64,000 nucleotides of DNA, from NCBI GenBank assembly GCA_034770075.1, contig CM068380.1:81229393-81293392 (forward strand), in the 5' to 3' direction. The notes below the pieces were generated by a model. It was not told the origin of the DNA and ran no database searches. It saw only the letters and a program-made list of their open reading frames with translations. A program made the position numbers and the translations under genes. Shown here one piece after another: positions 21,377-34,344 of the stretch; the stretch's first letter is position 1; the number at the start of each line of letters is the position of its first letter. Origin of the DNA: Aralia elata (lineage: Eukaryota; Streptophyta; Magnoliopsida; Apiales; Araliaceae).

Positions 21377-23822
21377 ATGGGTTTGCTTGCGTCCTGTTGG
21401 TTTATCATTGAATATATCATCATCCCAGCTAATGATGGATCACTCAAGTGGTTCTACTTGAGCTTCTACATCCATCCCTTTTTCCTCTTTTTCTGCCGGA
21501 TTTTTCTATGCCTCGACTGGCTACAAAAACGGGTTTTACTAATACTTGTTTTCCTCTATAGAATCACTAGCTTTTGTCTATCATCAGTCATTCTCAGGTT
21601 CTTAAGACATTGCATCAAATTTCTATGCTCTTTCAATATATTTAACGATAGTAATAGTACTGAAGTTGTAAATAATGAGGTGGCCGTTGAGTTTGAAATT
21701 TCAGAAATCAAGAATGTTCAAAATCAAGTTGTTTTGTTTAGATATGATCAGGGTAGTGTATTACATGTACATCAAGAAAGAGTCTTTGAGGTGGATGCTG
21801 ATTATAAGGTTAATAATGGTACAATTCTTGATGATCATGTGGAAGAAGTAGAACAAAATAACATGGAGGATTCGTCTAGTTTTGTCTGCAGTTCACCATC
21901 CGATGATGATTTGAATATGGATGCCATGTCTTTATCTGATAGCGATTTGGAGATGGATATGCATTTGCCATCATTTTGTAGCTCAAATTCACCTGCAGTA
22001 ATAGAACAAGAATCCATAGGCCAAAGAGAAGAAGAAGAAGTAGTAGTAGTAGTAGACATATTCTACAACAACTATACTGAAAAGATGAGATGGTTTGATG
22101 TGCTCATTCTTGATAGAACTTGTGGAATAAGTGGGTATTCACATTCATCATAATTAATTATTTAATTCACTAAAATAATATTCTTCTTTTTTTTTTTTTT
22201 GCATCAGGGAATATCAATTAGATCTCAAGTACTTAATGTTCTTTGTTTCGTGTTACTAACAAGACTGATAATTTGCTGACATGATGTATATATAGGTGCA
22301 ATCTTGAACAAGCAATTTGTTGGGCATGGTTCAATTGAGAGCATAGAGCCAATGGATTTCTCCGGCCAAGACATTTCAAGGGGCGAGAATAATGCGGCGG
22401 CTAGAAAAAGGCTCTTAAGAAGCCTGGAAAGCGATTTAGAAATGGTTTATGTTGCGCAGGCATGCTTGTCCTGGGAGGCACTTCATTATCAATACCGAAA
22501 GGTCGAGGCCCTTTCAATATTTTCTTCTACTAACGGTGTGTTTTATGACAACATTGCAGAGAGATTCCAGAAGTTTCAAATACTTTTAGAAAGATTTATG
22601 GAGAATGAATGGTGTGATAAGGGCAAAAGGTACTGGAATTATGTCCACAGGAGGTCTTCCTTCAAGAGTCTACTCCAAGTTCCCCAGGTCTCAGGTATAA
22701 TTATTTTTTTATTTTTTTATTATTAGAATTTTATACATTTGATCTATAAGAAGTAACAAAATCAAGAGTGGGTGAGAAAGGTCAAAAATAGAAAAACATA
22801 AAATCATCTATTCATAAACTTATGGACTTAATTTTAAATTAACAAGGATCAAGTAATTGGTTGTTAATTTAATCAATGCTTATCCATTTCCAACTAACTA
22901 AAAGTTGCTGCTGCAATGATATTTTAATTTTTCTTTGTTATTTTAGTGACATAGTAAGATTTAGAAAATAAAAAAGAAGCTAGGAACTTTCTGTCCGGGT
23001 ACCACCCCGTCACTTTAACTTGCTACAATAATAATTATGACTTTTAGGTTTTTATTTTCATTTATTGTGATTTTGTGAAGGATATGTGGAGGAAGAGAGA
23101 GAAGGAATAATCAAGGGAGAAGGCATGAAGGCAGCAGTAGTGTTAAAAGCCATAGAGAAATGCATAAAGGCCTTCGGGTTGTACGTTCAAACGGAGCATC
23201 ATCTGCACAAACCCTGGTGGAAGTTGAGTGGTCTTTTACGGACTAATAATTATCCGCCATTGGAAGACCCTAGAGACTTTAACCTCCTGTGTGAACTTAC
23301 TAATTCACTGCAAAAGGTAAATGCAAACTAACCACTCGTCTTGTCACCCCCCAAAAAAAAAAAATTTAATGAACGTCGTTTTTTTAGTGATAGTCGTATA
23401 AAATGACATAATTTTCCTAAATTCTATCATCATAATTTTTTAAGGTAAGCACGGAACAAACATACATCCTTAACTATTTTTTTTTTCCAAATTTATTGGC
23501 AATTTATTTCTTACTTTAATTAATTTGTTAAAAAAATTCCTTTACCATGAAGAAAAAACTGTGGCTAAAAGATTTGGAAGGGAAGAAGAGGAGGTGGTTA
23601 AGAGGCCGATCAGCAGTACAAAACGCCTTGGTAGAGTGTGATGAACAGAAATTAGAGAGGTTATTTACGACAATTGACATGAAGTTGGTGTCAAGGGTGC
23701 TCAAGATGTCTTTGGTATCCACGTCTCAACTCAAATGGTGTCAAGAGAAGCTTAATAACATAGATTTCATACAAGGAAAGCTTATGAGAGCATCTGTTTG
23801 CGGTCCCTTGTTTCCATCTTAA
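21377..23822 (+). CDS. DUF1666 family protein (four exons)
   Basis: Exons 21377-22130, 22296-22694, 23081-23316 and 23553-23822, all with GT-AG borders and matching phases, give 552 residues. Residues about 5-95 are strongly hydrophobic with several membrane-like stretches. Residues 100-240 are acidic and Ser-rich. Exons 2-4 hold the conserved DUF1666 domain (LEMVYVAQACLSWEALHYQY, FQKFQILLERFMENE, SFKSLLQVP, then FTTIDMKLVSRVLKMS and LKWCQEKLNNI). The family is plant-specific with no known reaction, and databases sometimes mislabel it as ribosomal protein L34Ae. The start ATG lies inside a hydrophobic opening and I see no better one. It diverges from the FAR1-like gene. The family call is firm and the N-terminus less so. 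Confidence 0.82.
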
Positions 23823-24360
23823 TTAATTCCTAATACATATGAAATCCAATCTAATTAATTATTTCTAATAATATTTCAATGTTCAGGTTAAATAGTAGGT
23901 TACTTGATGATTGATAAATTCTTTTACATGTTCTTTCATATTTACGCATGATTTTTTCAAAGCAAATTATTTAAAGTTTGGTATATAAACAAGTAGTTTG
24001 ACCGTGGCTTAATTACCACATACTATTATATAAAAATGACCACATGAGGCTAACATAAAAATGCCAAACCACCAAATCAACTTGTGCTACAATGGAATTT
24101 GCTTAAAGCGAAAAGGCAAACACAAAAATGCTTTAAACACAAAAAGCTAGCAAAGAATAAGATCCACCAGTTCTAGTATTTTTCACCTATTTATAGAAAC
24201 TAATAAAATCATACACACAAGTCAAACCACCTCTAACCAATCCAGTAACCTTGTGAAAATGCGTTAAAAACATAATCTGTAATCCCCAACTACATTTATA
24301 TAAAAACCAAACTATATAATTTCAAAACTGGGTACCCTCTGTATATGAAACTCTACTTCC
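23823..24360. other. Convergent 3' spacer between DUF1666 and AAR3-like genes
   Basis: AT-rich sequence with no open coding stretch. It should hold the 3' UTRs of both genes, which converge here. I see no repeat structure in it. Confidence 0.6.
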
Positions 24361-27300
24361 TCACGAAACTCTCCTTTCTCGATCAATCTGCATACGGGAC
24401 TGACTTGAGAAGAGTCCTGCAAAACCCTTGGAGAGACAGCCTTCAACAGCACATTGAGACTTGGAGCCACCAAATGGGCTATTATTGTGTTTAACAATTT
24501 CCATGGAATCATCTGTAGTATTCCCTAGTGGATTCTGCACCAGGGTCATGAATTTGTCAGCAGAGTCGGTCTGCCTTCTCTTAGAAGTTTCAGAGTTTGC
24601 AAAATTATCAGAGACTTCCATGTCTTGTTCAATAAAATAATCACATTTCCTCTTCAAACCAGGAAATATTTTCAGTCCTGCAACAAAACCACAAGGTAAG
24701 GAAGCAAAAGGTGCTTATATGAGAATCCACTATATAATACTTGTAATCTTTGGGCCACATATATATTCAAAATGTACAAGCATACCTGGGAGAGGATCCT
24801 CACAAGGCTGAGCTTCTAAATCACCACAGCTACAATACAAATTAGGGGTATCATTTGATCCCTTAATCCTGTACCGTGCAAGATAAAATTTAAGAACTCG
24901 GCAATGTTAATTTTCATATACAAATGCAGTAGGTGGTGATAGAAAAGTAGCTACAAAAGTTCTAGCACTAAGTCAATAAAACCATAAAATCTATACTGAT
25001 GTCAAATACAAGAGATCGGCCTGGACCCAATATATATATTAGAAGAGATCTTTATGTATCAATTCAGAACTGTATCCTGGGTTTATTTGAAAGAAATTAA
25101 ATCTAAACAGATTTTATCATTTTGTGGTCTAGCTACCATGGTAAGTCTCCAAGAGATCAAATAACTCAAAAGTGCCTAATCCAACTAGAACTAGAGTCTC
25201 CCGTTCGTTGTACTCTAGGCTTCTGGTATTGGAGGAAACCATTGAGGTTCTGTTCCCAAACTATTCTTTCTTGGCCTTCAACCTGACATCGAACCCTCTG
25301 TACATGTGCCAATCATTTAGCCTAGTTCAAATTATCTTGAGACCCCTCAAGGAAATGGAAGGTGATGTACTCCCTTGTAGCTTGTGGCTTTGTTGGTTAG
25401 CTTACTAGCTTATGCTTGGTATCATCAGAAAAAAAATATTATTATTTCATCCCAATCACCATTTCTCAGAACCCTCCAATGCATGGATTAGAACTACTCG
25501 TAAAGGCTTACAAAGTTACAGAAGTAGAATGCGAAGAACAATTACTTCACACAACTTAATGAAATATGAATTGCCTAAAGAAAGCCTCACTGCAATATCA
25601 GTACCATCACTGCCTCAACTTCCTCCTGGTCCTGGATGCCTTTATTTCTCTAGAACAACCATCTGGTCCATCCCTAAACGGCTAAACCCATTTGATACAT
25701 TGATTATTGGGATAACCTTGCATTCAGCTTCTTACAAATTTCATACAACTAAAAACTGATCCAAACCCACTGCTTACCCCTGTTGCCATCTTAGATTGAG
25801 AATTCTGTAAACCTGGAACGAATAGGATTCAATAATGATATATAACGTCTAGGGGTCACATCTAAGGAACTATAGAGTATATGAGAGCCAAAAACAAATG
25901 CTGATAAATAACACCTACTGGCGTTGGGACCTTTTTGCCAAGATCGCAAAAATTATTGAAGACGCTCTTCTTACCCTCAAGTTGGACTATGGGATGACAT
26001 ACAGTAAATTCTTCTAGGCTTAAGGAACTATTTTTTTTATGACGGTGTACCCTTAATGCGCAATGGGCCAACTAACTGGGTGCACGCAACACCCCACAAC
26101 CCGTTCATTGAGTAAAAGGAGATCATTACCTTGTGGAGTATTGAACCATCACCTGTGCCTTTTCAGGCACATATCACCTGCGTTACATAGACTCAAAGGG
26201 ATTGTCCGGTTGGACACGGTATTTTGAAGAGTTAGAAACCAGTACTCAATTCTGCCAATTTTTTACACTAAAATGAAGTGTCCAGTACTCATACCCTTGT
26301 CCGAGTGTCGAGTGTCGGACACAGGTACTTTAAGTGAAGAGTCTGTGTAACATATCTTATCACTAGACTCATTACCACTGAGCAACCCCTTATGTTCAAC
26401 TTTGCAAAAAATGCAAATTTCCCAAGATAGGACATGGGGATGATACAAAGTAGACTCTTCTAGCTGAGAAACATAATTGCAACCCCTCTTGTTCAACATT
26501 GCAAGAAGTGCAAGCTTCGAAAATAATCACCAGTAGGATAGGACATACGGTACTCTTCTAGGCTAAGAAACATACTTGCAACCCCTCTTGTTGAACGTTG
26601 CAAAAAGTGAAAGTTTACCACATACAAAGTATCAAAGTTACTATAACTTTTTATAGCAAAATAAATATGTTGAGATTACAGAAAAAGCATATAAGACACA
26701 TGATTAATAACTAATTAAAAGAGACATTTTTGAATGTCATGCGTCTGGGATGAAGATTAAACCTGTACATATGCTCAACAAACTCATCAACTAATACTGG
26801 CCAAGCTCCTGAAAAAGGGGGGGGGGGGGGGAAATCAAATGAACACAATCATTTTCATAGCAAAATGGGAACAAGGCAACAAGCTCTATCTCTTTATCAG
26901 TATAAGTTAAACCAATGTTCCAAGCCATTCAAGTTGCAATAGCACAGAGTCAAAATTGAAGGATTTCAGAAGTGTCCAAGAAATGCAGTGCAATGAAATT
27001 TTAAACTTTAATATTTTATCGACAGAATCTACATCCTACTACCATAAAACCTACCAAGTTTCAGCTAAAGGCAGATCAACCTTTTAGAAGAGAACAGTTA
27101 ATATCAAATTTAAGACGGTCAGTAGCTACAATACGTTTTGTGATGACTACGGGAGGAGGATAATATATTTAGCTCAAGGAAGTCAAGAGATAAAGACTAG
27201 GTTAGCATAGATCAATTGCACACTTGCCACCGACCACAATTTTCAACGAAAGTACTACCACAAGCAAAAGTTTCAAACAAGCAAAAAAGCTAAAAAATAA

Positions 27301-30300
27301 AAATATTACAATAGTAATTAATAAAACGAAGAGAATATCAAATAACTAAATTGATAGGATCAAGATGCAATGATTATTCTTCTAGTCAGTGCATGGACAC
27401 ATGATCTTTGATTCACAACAAATGATCAAACATGGTAAACAAAACCTTTTATTTATTTATTTATTTGATAGGTCATGGAAGACAAAACATATGTAGCAAA
27501 AAAACTTAAGTGACACCAGAGGAACCTCATGGAGAATTGACGATAGCAGTCTACATAATGGATACTGAACAATTAAGTCGTTAACATTACCTACATAATT
27601 GTAGCATAACAACCAACTAAGGAACACTAGCAACATACCTTCAGGATCATACCCTCCAAGATTTTCGTGTACACACCGACTAAAGGCCAATACTTGCCGC
27701 CATGTATCCTCAGAGATGTTATGTCGCTGGTTTTTCTAAAAAGAGGAATTAAACAAATTACTTCCAGGGAAATAACAACAGAAGATGAGTGAAAAAACAT
27801 TTGGTAAACTTCTGCTGTTACATTGTCTTGCATATTTTCTATCTGAGACTATCTCTATCATATCAGAGTCTAAATGAATAACAGCTAAAAATGAGATACC
27901 ATGTCTAGATTATATATTTAATTGACATGCATAACTTATTCAATGAGATAAAAACTTGAAGAATACAACTCTCAGTTGAAGAGAACAGTGCGCAGGCCAT
28001 AAAGTAGACATGAAAGCTGGCTAGACTGTGGTAACTGTGCAGTACTAACTACTAAGACAAACTATAGTGAGACCTAAAGTACATGTGTGTATGTGTGTTT
28101 ATATTACTTTTTTATATTACGATGTGTAGAAGTAATATGTAAAGTATGCTGTGAAACAAATTAAAATACTCCCTCCGTTCCAAAATATAAGATCAAGTTT
28201 GACTTAACGTGATCTTATATTTTCAAATTCATAATTGATGTGATTCACTTAACTTTTAAAAACATTAAATCATGCAATTAGTAGTACTATTTAGATATTT
28301 TACAATTTTTATAATTATATTGTCTAAATCTAAAATAATTCATATAAATTTTGAATGTGAAAATATATCAAATTTACTTCAAAAGGTCAAATATTGATCC
28401 TATATTTTGGAAAGGAGGGAGTATTATTTATTTATTTATTTATTTGATAAGTCAACTTGAAATAATTTATAAACTTAAAGTAAAAATCAGTTGCTAAATA
28501 CATCTAACAAGCAACTCGACCAATGAAATTTTGATAAAATTTTAGAAACACTAAAAAGAACAAAGAAATATTTTTTTAAAGAGAAAAATCATTCCATAAG
28601 TTGGAACACTTTTGAAGACATCTTTGCAAAACAAACTTTTCAAGCATGCGCCTGTTCATTTCGAAATTATGAAAAGTTTATACAAATAATAAGCATTATT
28701 TAGATTCAGTTTTACAAACTACTACCTCCACAAAGTCGCACCATTCATTAAGCAGCCGGAACCTTCCAGCTAGGACCAATCTCCAAGCCATAACCGCCCT
28801 GCTTACAGCTGAAAATTTGTGTCGAGTGGTCTCATGTAAAAGATCCATAGGTGGAAAATGATGTACAAGAAAATTTGGACAATAATGCAATGTTATTAAG
28901 GCATTTAGTTGATTAAAGTGGACTTACTGATGTTCTTTTGACCATTTTCCCGGCAAATGAAGAACACAAAATCATAGAAGCGTGAGAACTCAGAATAGTC
29001 CACCTACAAAAAGAATGTAATGTAAAATCCTGAATAAAGTAATCACGATAAGAAAGGTGATTCCTTTTACTAGTGGTAAACACACTTCCATATTCCAGTC
29101 AGAACCTGAAATATGTACCTTCCCCTTTTGGAGTAGCATACTACTCAATCATGTTAGCAGTTTCTGGTAAGTACAAAGGGCACAGACGACAGATAAATAC
29201 AGCTAAAGTTGGATCTTATTTGTAGACTTATTGGACAAAAAAACTGCCCATTGCAAGACCAAAATTCCATAAAACTTGAAGGGGGTAAAGAGATGATAGC
29301 TTACCATCAAGTCAAGCCTGGACATGAGTTTCAAAACTTCGTCAAATATTAGCACCCTGTTGCAGATGAAAAAATTATTATAATATGTTTTAATACTGTT
29401 AAAGAAAATGTACCTAACTGCAAAATCACTACATTTTATTTGAGGAATAACTAAAATATGAGAATTAGCACAATTTATGGAATCTGCATGAGTACGATAC
29501 ACACAATGATAAGCAACTCATGCAGGCAACAAAGCCAACCCAGCTAATTTTAACCTTAATTCTTAGAGGTCAATGACAGTTCATAGATTATCATTCCAAC
29601 AAGACTGAGGAAAATCTAAATATGGAATGTATTTTCTTTTCTTTTTTGGCTTTGATAAGTAACATATTAAGAATATCGAAAACTTTCATATAGTTTATGT
29701 TGGACTACGTTATCCTCGCGCATCTGTTCTTTTGGCTTGACTTATAGTATAACAGATGAAAATTTGGTAAAGAATGTAGGATGAATGAAAGAGGTGATCC
29801 TAGGTGACAAGAAGCTCTTATTCTCTTCCTTTTTTGCTCAGTTGGGTTTAGAAGGAAACAAGAAGCAGCTAAAAGGAAAATTACTGTTCCAATGCATGTT
29901 CGCAGAAGGTATTATTGAAGAATAAAACTGCCAAAGAGGGGAAACAACTAACTGGAAATGGAAAACCTATGTTTGAAGGACACATTCAATTTTGTAATAT
30001 CAAATATAATAATTACCCTTCATACGACTCACATGCATATACATAAGGAAATGATAAATTGTTATTAGCCAATATTCCAATTTAAATACCTAATACCTCC
30101 CTTCTTACCAATCAAAAACACACACTCATGCACAAGGAAACGGTAAAACTAAAAAGACCAAAAAGAAAGATAGAAAGAAACTCTGTTAAAGTTCAGATAT
30201 TTTCCCCTCAAGTTCACCACCTCCCTCTATATCTCTATCTTTGTATGTGTGTTAAAACGGAAGAGGTGCCACAAATAAGGTTGTGGACGTTATTTAATAA

Positions 30301-33188
30301 TTGAGTTGTTTGGACCACATACATCTTTTACTCTTAAATTTGATAAAATCAGCCACCATTTCTTTAGTGAAATTTCACATATATACCTTGGATGCGACAG
30401 TGACTCCACCAAGTTTAAGAGGTGAGCCAGTGCCTCCCTTGAGTATTGAGTTTTCTGTGACTCATCATCCCTTCTGTATTCTTCCTTCCCACAAGAAGAT
30501 GCCCCTGATGTAATGTCTGCAAGAGAATGTTCAGAAATCCGATAATTCACAAGGGCTGTTCATATATACTAGAATAGCAAACAAATCTAATTATTTTTTT
30601 TAATTTGCTAACTAAAGGGGAAAACGAGAGGAAAATGACTACAAATATGTGATACAGCATAATAGAAACTTCTACTTCATCCATTTGATAATTCATCGCT
30701 AATCAACAAGCACACGTTACGTTATCAGATATTTCCTCAATCACACCCAAAAAAAGAAAGTCCATTTAAAGTCAAACTTATAAGTACAAAAATCAGGTTT
30801 CTAAATTTTGCCATCACTAATTTAAAGTAAATCACGGTATGATATGTACATATTGGGTAAGAATGTGTATGTACTATTTAGTTGATAAATGTAGAATGTC
30901 AAAATATTCAAGGGGTTATTGTTATTGGATGTAACAAACAAGAAATAAGGACACTTAAATTGGGATTGAGTAATAAAGTTGCACTACAACAACTATTCAA
31001 GTAGATACATTATTAAACAAAAGTACAAATTCAAGACCATGTAGTTTTCTAACTATAGAGTAAAAACAAACATGGACAAGTAAGTCAATCTTCTAATCTT
31101 TACTGCCAAGATCTCAACGTTCCTCTGATTTCTTGACCAACTTAACTCAAACAACTACCTTTTAAAAAGCCACATATGACGATTAGTAGATAATTCAATA
31201 GAATAGGCCTTCCCAGCATTCAACAAAATCCAAGGCTTATCTTCCAAATTAGTTAAGAGCACTGACAATATAAAAAATAAGTATAAGAGCATAAGCCATA
31301 TAGAACATAATTCTTCTTGGCATTAATGGCATCCGATGGGGACCACAAGTCAAGAACAAATCAATATTTTTACATTTGTTATTTGGAGTTCTAATTATGT
31401 TTAATGCAAAAATAATTGTTGTAATTTATTTATTAGTGGGGATTTAGGACATTTAATAGTAAGGGTATTTTAGTCGTTTAGTTATTTTATTGTTCCGAAC
31501 TAATATTAGAGTTTTGAATCTCTATAATATTGATGTGCACCCCACAAGTTAATTACACTACCTAATATATTATTGATTATTGAATGAAGATATGAGCTAT
31601 TTTCCTCTTCTACGGATGACAAACCCTTGGGGGTAGTGGTCTGCGGAACATCAACCAAGTAAAAGATTCTTGGGGTAGTGAAATGTGAAGCCTCACCCGA
31701 GTTAAGTTTCGTTGTTTTTTTCAATTATCTTTGTTCCAAATTTGTCCTACATCATACATGTTATTCTTACTTGCAAGTTTCAATTGCACATTGCTAACTA
31801 CTAGAAATAGTCCTCCAAGAATCGTTTTCACTAATGGTAAGTACAATTTTATAAACTATATTTTACATGATTCCTCTCTTTTCATTCTTCACTGATGCCG
31901 GATGCAATTCCTCTAAGTTTTGTAATGACTTCTCTCAGTTTCCCTTATGGGTAACCCAGATTTTAATGAGAGAAAGTACATTTAGAAACTGTTTCTTGCA
32001 CGAATTCCTCTCATTTCATTCTTCAATGATGCCGAATCCAATTTTTCTCTAAGTTTTTAATGACTTCTCTCATTTTTCCTTGTAGGTAACCCTGATTTTG
32101 CTGAGATTTTAAAAACCATATCTTGCACGAATTCCTCTCGATTCATTCTTTAATGGCAGCAGATGTAAGTCTTTCTTGTTATATTTTGGGTCATCAATCC
32201 CTTATTTACACCTAAACTAGGCAACCTAAAACTGCACTTGCTGATTGTCAAATGCTAAGAAGCAAGGCTTCTTTTGTAGGTTGGCAAAACCCCGAATCTG
32301 ACAAATCCCTTGAATCCAGATTCGTGGATTCTTCTGATTCTTCTAGCAAATTCTTCCACAGTTTTTTTAACATTAAGAATTGGAAATACTACTAATATTA
32401 TATTAATCAAAATAATGTTTTATATACTAATACTATCAACAAAATTAGTGTGATCTATTTGTTGGAATTAAAATTTTAATGCACGTATGTATATATATTT
32501 GTGTATATATTTATATCTGTTAAAAAAATCTATTTAATATAAGTATGTGTTGAATGATTGAATCCCCAAATCCTATTCTTTGAGATTGGCCGAACAGCTG
32601 AATCCCCGCATGGCAAACTCGAATCCTCGAACCCTTATCTTTGCTTATTAGGTCAAAGGGTACTCTTGAAATTATTTGAAAATTTAAGTCTTTATGATTT
32701 TTAAGTATTTAACTTAAAGAAGCATTGAAATTAACCCCCTTATCAGGTGAATATTGTGCTTGTAGGTTGTAGCATTACTATGTGTTTTTCTCACAGTAAC
32801 TTTCTCCAATATATTTATAATTATCAGAATTAGATAACAGATACTCAAAAAAAACAGTTCAAGACAAGAAAATGTTAAAATGAGAACCTAAAGCAGATGG
32901 ACACAATGTAAGGTCATCTAATGGTTAACAAGATTTCAAATTTCAGATAAAATTATTTCTAAAAGATTCTTCCTTTAGCTCTCTAATTAAATTACAAACC
33001 CATGCACTCAAGAAATTACATAAGCTCATTACTTGAACTCATAAATTACAATTAACATTGAACAAAACAATTGAATACCATCAATGATCAGAACTCAGAA
33101 GAAATTAAAAAAAATGAATTAAAAGTTTACCGCAAAATCGCCTGTATATCTCAAAGATATCGAACCGATTCAAACCAAAAACGTCCAT
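24361..33188 (-). CDS. AAR3: DCN1-like protein, AAR3-like (nine exons)
   Basis: Exons on the minus strand: 33188-33131, 30516-30387, 29356-29305, 29003-28928, 28808-28726, 27735-27639, 26808-26763, 24868-24786 and 24677-24361. All have GT-AG borders and phases that close to 942 nt (313 residues). The N-terminus (MDVFGLNRFDIFEIYRRFC) and the DCUN1/PONY domain (about residues 65-181, with LAGRFRLLNEWCDFV, ISEDTWRQVLAFSRCV, GYDPEGAWPVLVDEFVEHMYR) match plant AAR3. DCN1 proteins are scaffold E3s that help NEDD8 join to cullins, and AAR3 affects auxin responses in Arabidopsis. The Asp/Ala-Trp-Pro/Asp-Glu-Phe patch that contacts cullin is present. The last exon adds a Lys/Arg-rich, probably nuclear, tail. 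Introns are up to 2.6 kb and repeat-filled. None of the exons except the last is visible as a long open frame. Confidence 0.9.
26382..26615. repeat. Tandem repeat in AAR3-like intron 7, about 98-bp unit
   Basis: Three copies of a unit starting GCAACCCCTCTTGTTCAAC, with starts at 26382, 26479 and 26578. The unit also contains GATAGGACAT and CTCTTCTAG(G)CT(A/G)AGAAACAT. A more diverged relative is at about 25925-26030. It lies inside the intron between exons 8 and 7. Confidence 0.75.
28169..28421. mobile_element. Stowaway-like MITE in AAR3-like intron 5
   Basis: 253 bp bounded by TA dinucleotides. It starts CTCCCTCCGTTCCAAAATAT and ends in the inverted form (ATATTTTGGAAAGGAGGGAG). TIRs are about 30 bp and the interior is AT-rich and non-coding. 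TA target duplication and the CTCCCTCCGT end are typical of Stowaway/Tc1-mariner MITEs. Confidence 0.88.
31856..32165. repeat. Tandem repeat in AAR3-like intron 1, about 130-bp unit
   Basis: Three copies anchored on ATTCCTCTC...TTCATTCTTCA at 31870, 32004 and 32131 (spacing 134 and 127). The unit includes TTTTAATGACTTCTCTCA and GGTAACCC. The third copy is truncated. Confidence 0.7.
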
Positions 33189-33893
33189 CACTGAACGGTA
33201 CGCGGTAGGGTTGATTCGAAAACAAAAGGCAACTGGTTTTCGGGTTCGTTGAACGAAACCCTAAACCAAACTCAACAATTTGAAGTCCCACTGTCTCTTC
33301 TCTCTGATCTTTTTGGCGAAATGTGTCAAGAATTTAAGCTGCTAAAATCCAGATTTATTCTGTTCGTTTGTGGGGGAAAGCTGAGCTGTTTCTTTTGCGT
33401 ACCATGTACTAGTATTCATTTATACTCGCTGGATCCTCCCGTAATAACTACTCTCTTTTTCTGAAAAAAGAGTCCCTTTTAATTTATAAAATTTTTAAAT
33501 TAATATAAATTTAATATAATTTTGATTAATATAATAATTATAAACTCCTTTGTGAAACAAATAATTGTAAACTACTACAAAATGGTTATATTTCGAAATT
33601 ATAAAAAAAAATTACATCCCAATTTTAACTTTAAGATTTAAAAAAATAACTAGGATTATAATCAAATAAGACTTTTTTTAAGAATGGACAGATAGTACTT
33701 AACTTATTTAAAAACAATTATTCTTATAATTTACTAGTACCACAAAAATATCAATAGTACTTTAGTGACAAGAAATTGAATAAAAAAGAAGTATTTAAAA
33801 TTATACAAGTGATATTTATTGGTTATAATTATTGGACTCACTCATACATAATGTAACATCCACTAATTATAATCTTACACAATTTTATATCCA

Positions 33894-34089
33894 TTTTTTT
33901 GTAACCAACTTTTATCACTATAGCATTACTCCAAACGTATTAGATACACCCATTTTATAAAGTAATCAACTTTTATTACCTTAGCATTATTCTAAAAATA
34001 TTAAATACACCTATTTTATAAAGTAATCAACTTTTTATCACTGTAGCATTACTCCAAAAATATTAGATACATTCATTTTATAAAGTAAT
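33894..34089. repeat. 61-62 bp tandem array beside a MITE
   Basis: About three copies of a unit with CAACTTTTATCACTRTAGCATTACTCCAAA, TATTAGATACACCC and ATTTTATAAAGTAAT. The ATTTTATA anchor is at 33952, 34013 and 34075. The last copy ends at the TA that borders the MITE at 34091. Confidence 0.75.
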
Positions 34090-34090
34090 A

Positions 34091-34344
34091 CTCTCCTTGT
34101 TCAAAAATTAGAGATACAATTTAATTTTTGAGATCAAACGACGGCATATTAAAGTTCAAAATTGATACGATTCATAAAAGTCTAGAAGGAAATAAATTTT
34201 GTAATTAATAGTTTAGTTATATGCTTTACAATAATAATAATTGTATCAACTAAAATTAAATAAATTCACATTAATTTAAAGTTTAATATACCGTCGTTTA
34301 ATTTTAAAAGTCATATTATATCTTTAATTTTGAAACGGGAGGAG
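34091..34344. mobile_element. Stowaway-like MITE with long TIRs
   Basis: 254 bp. The first 65 bases (CTCTCCTTGTTCAAAAATTA onward, through AAACGACGGCATATTAAA) are repeated inverted at the right end (TTTAATATACCGTCGTTTAA to GAAACGGGAGGAG). A TA precedes the left end. Non-coding. Confidence 0.75.

Noticed and set aside
21166..21447. Minus-strand open frame over the (AT)n tract in the divergent promoter
   Set aside because: Tyr-Ile repeats come from the microsatellite. There is no protein family.
25172..25759. Two plus-strand open frames inside AAR3-like intron
   Set aside because: No domain or splice support. They sit in an intron on the opposite strand and have low-complexity composition.
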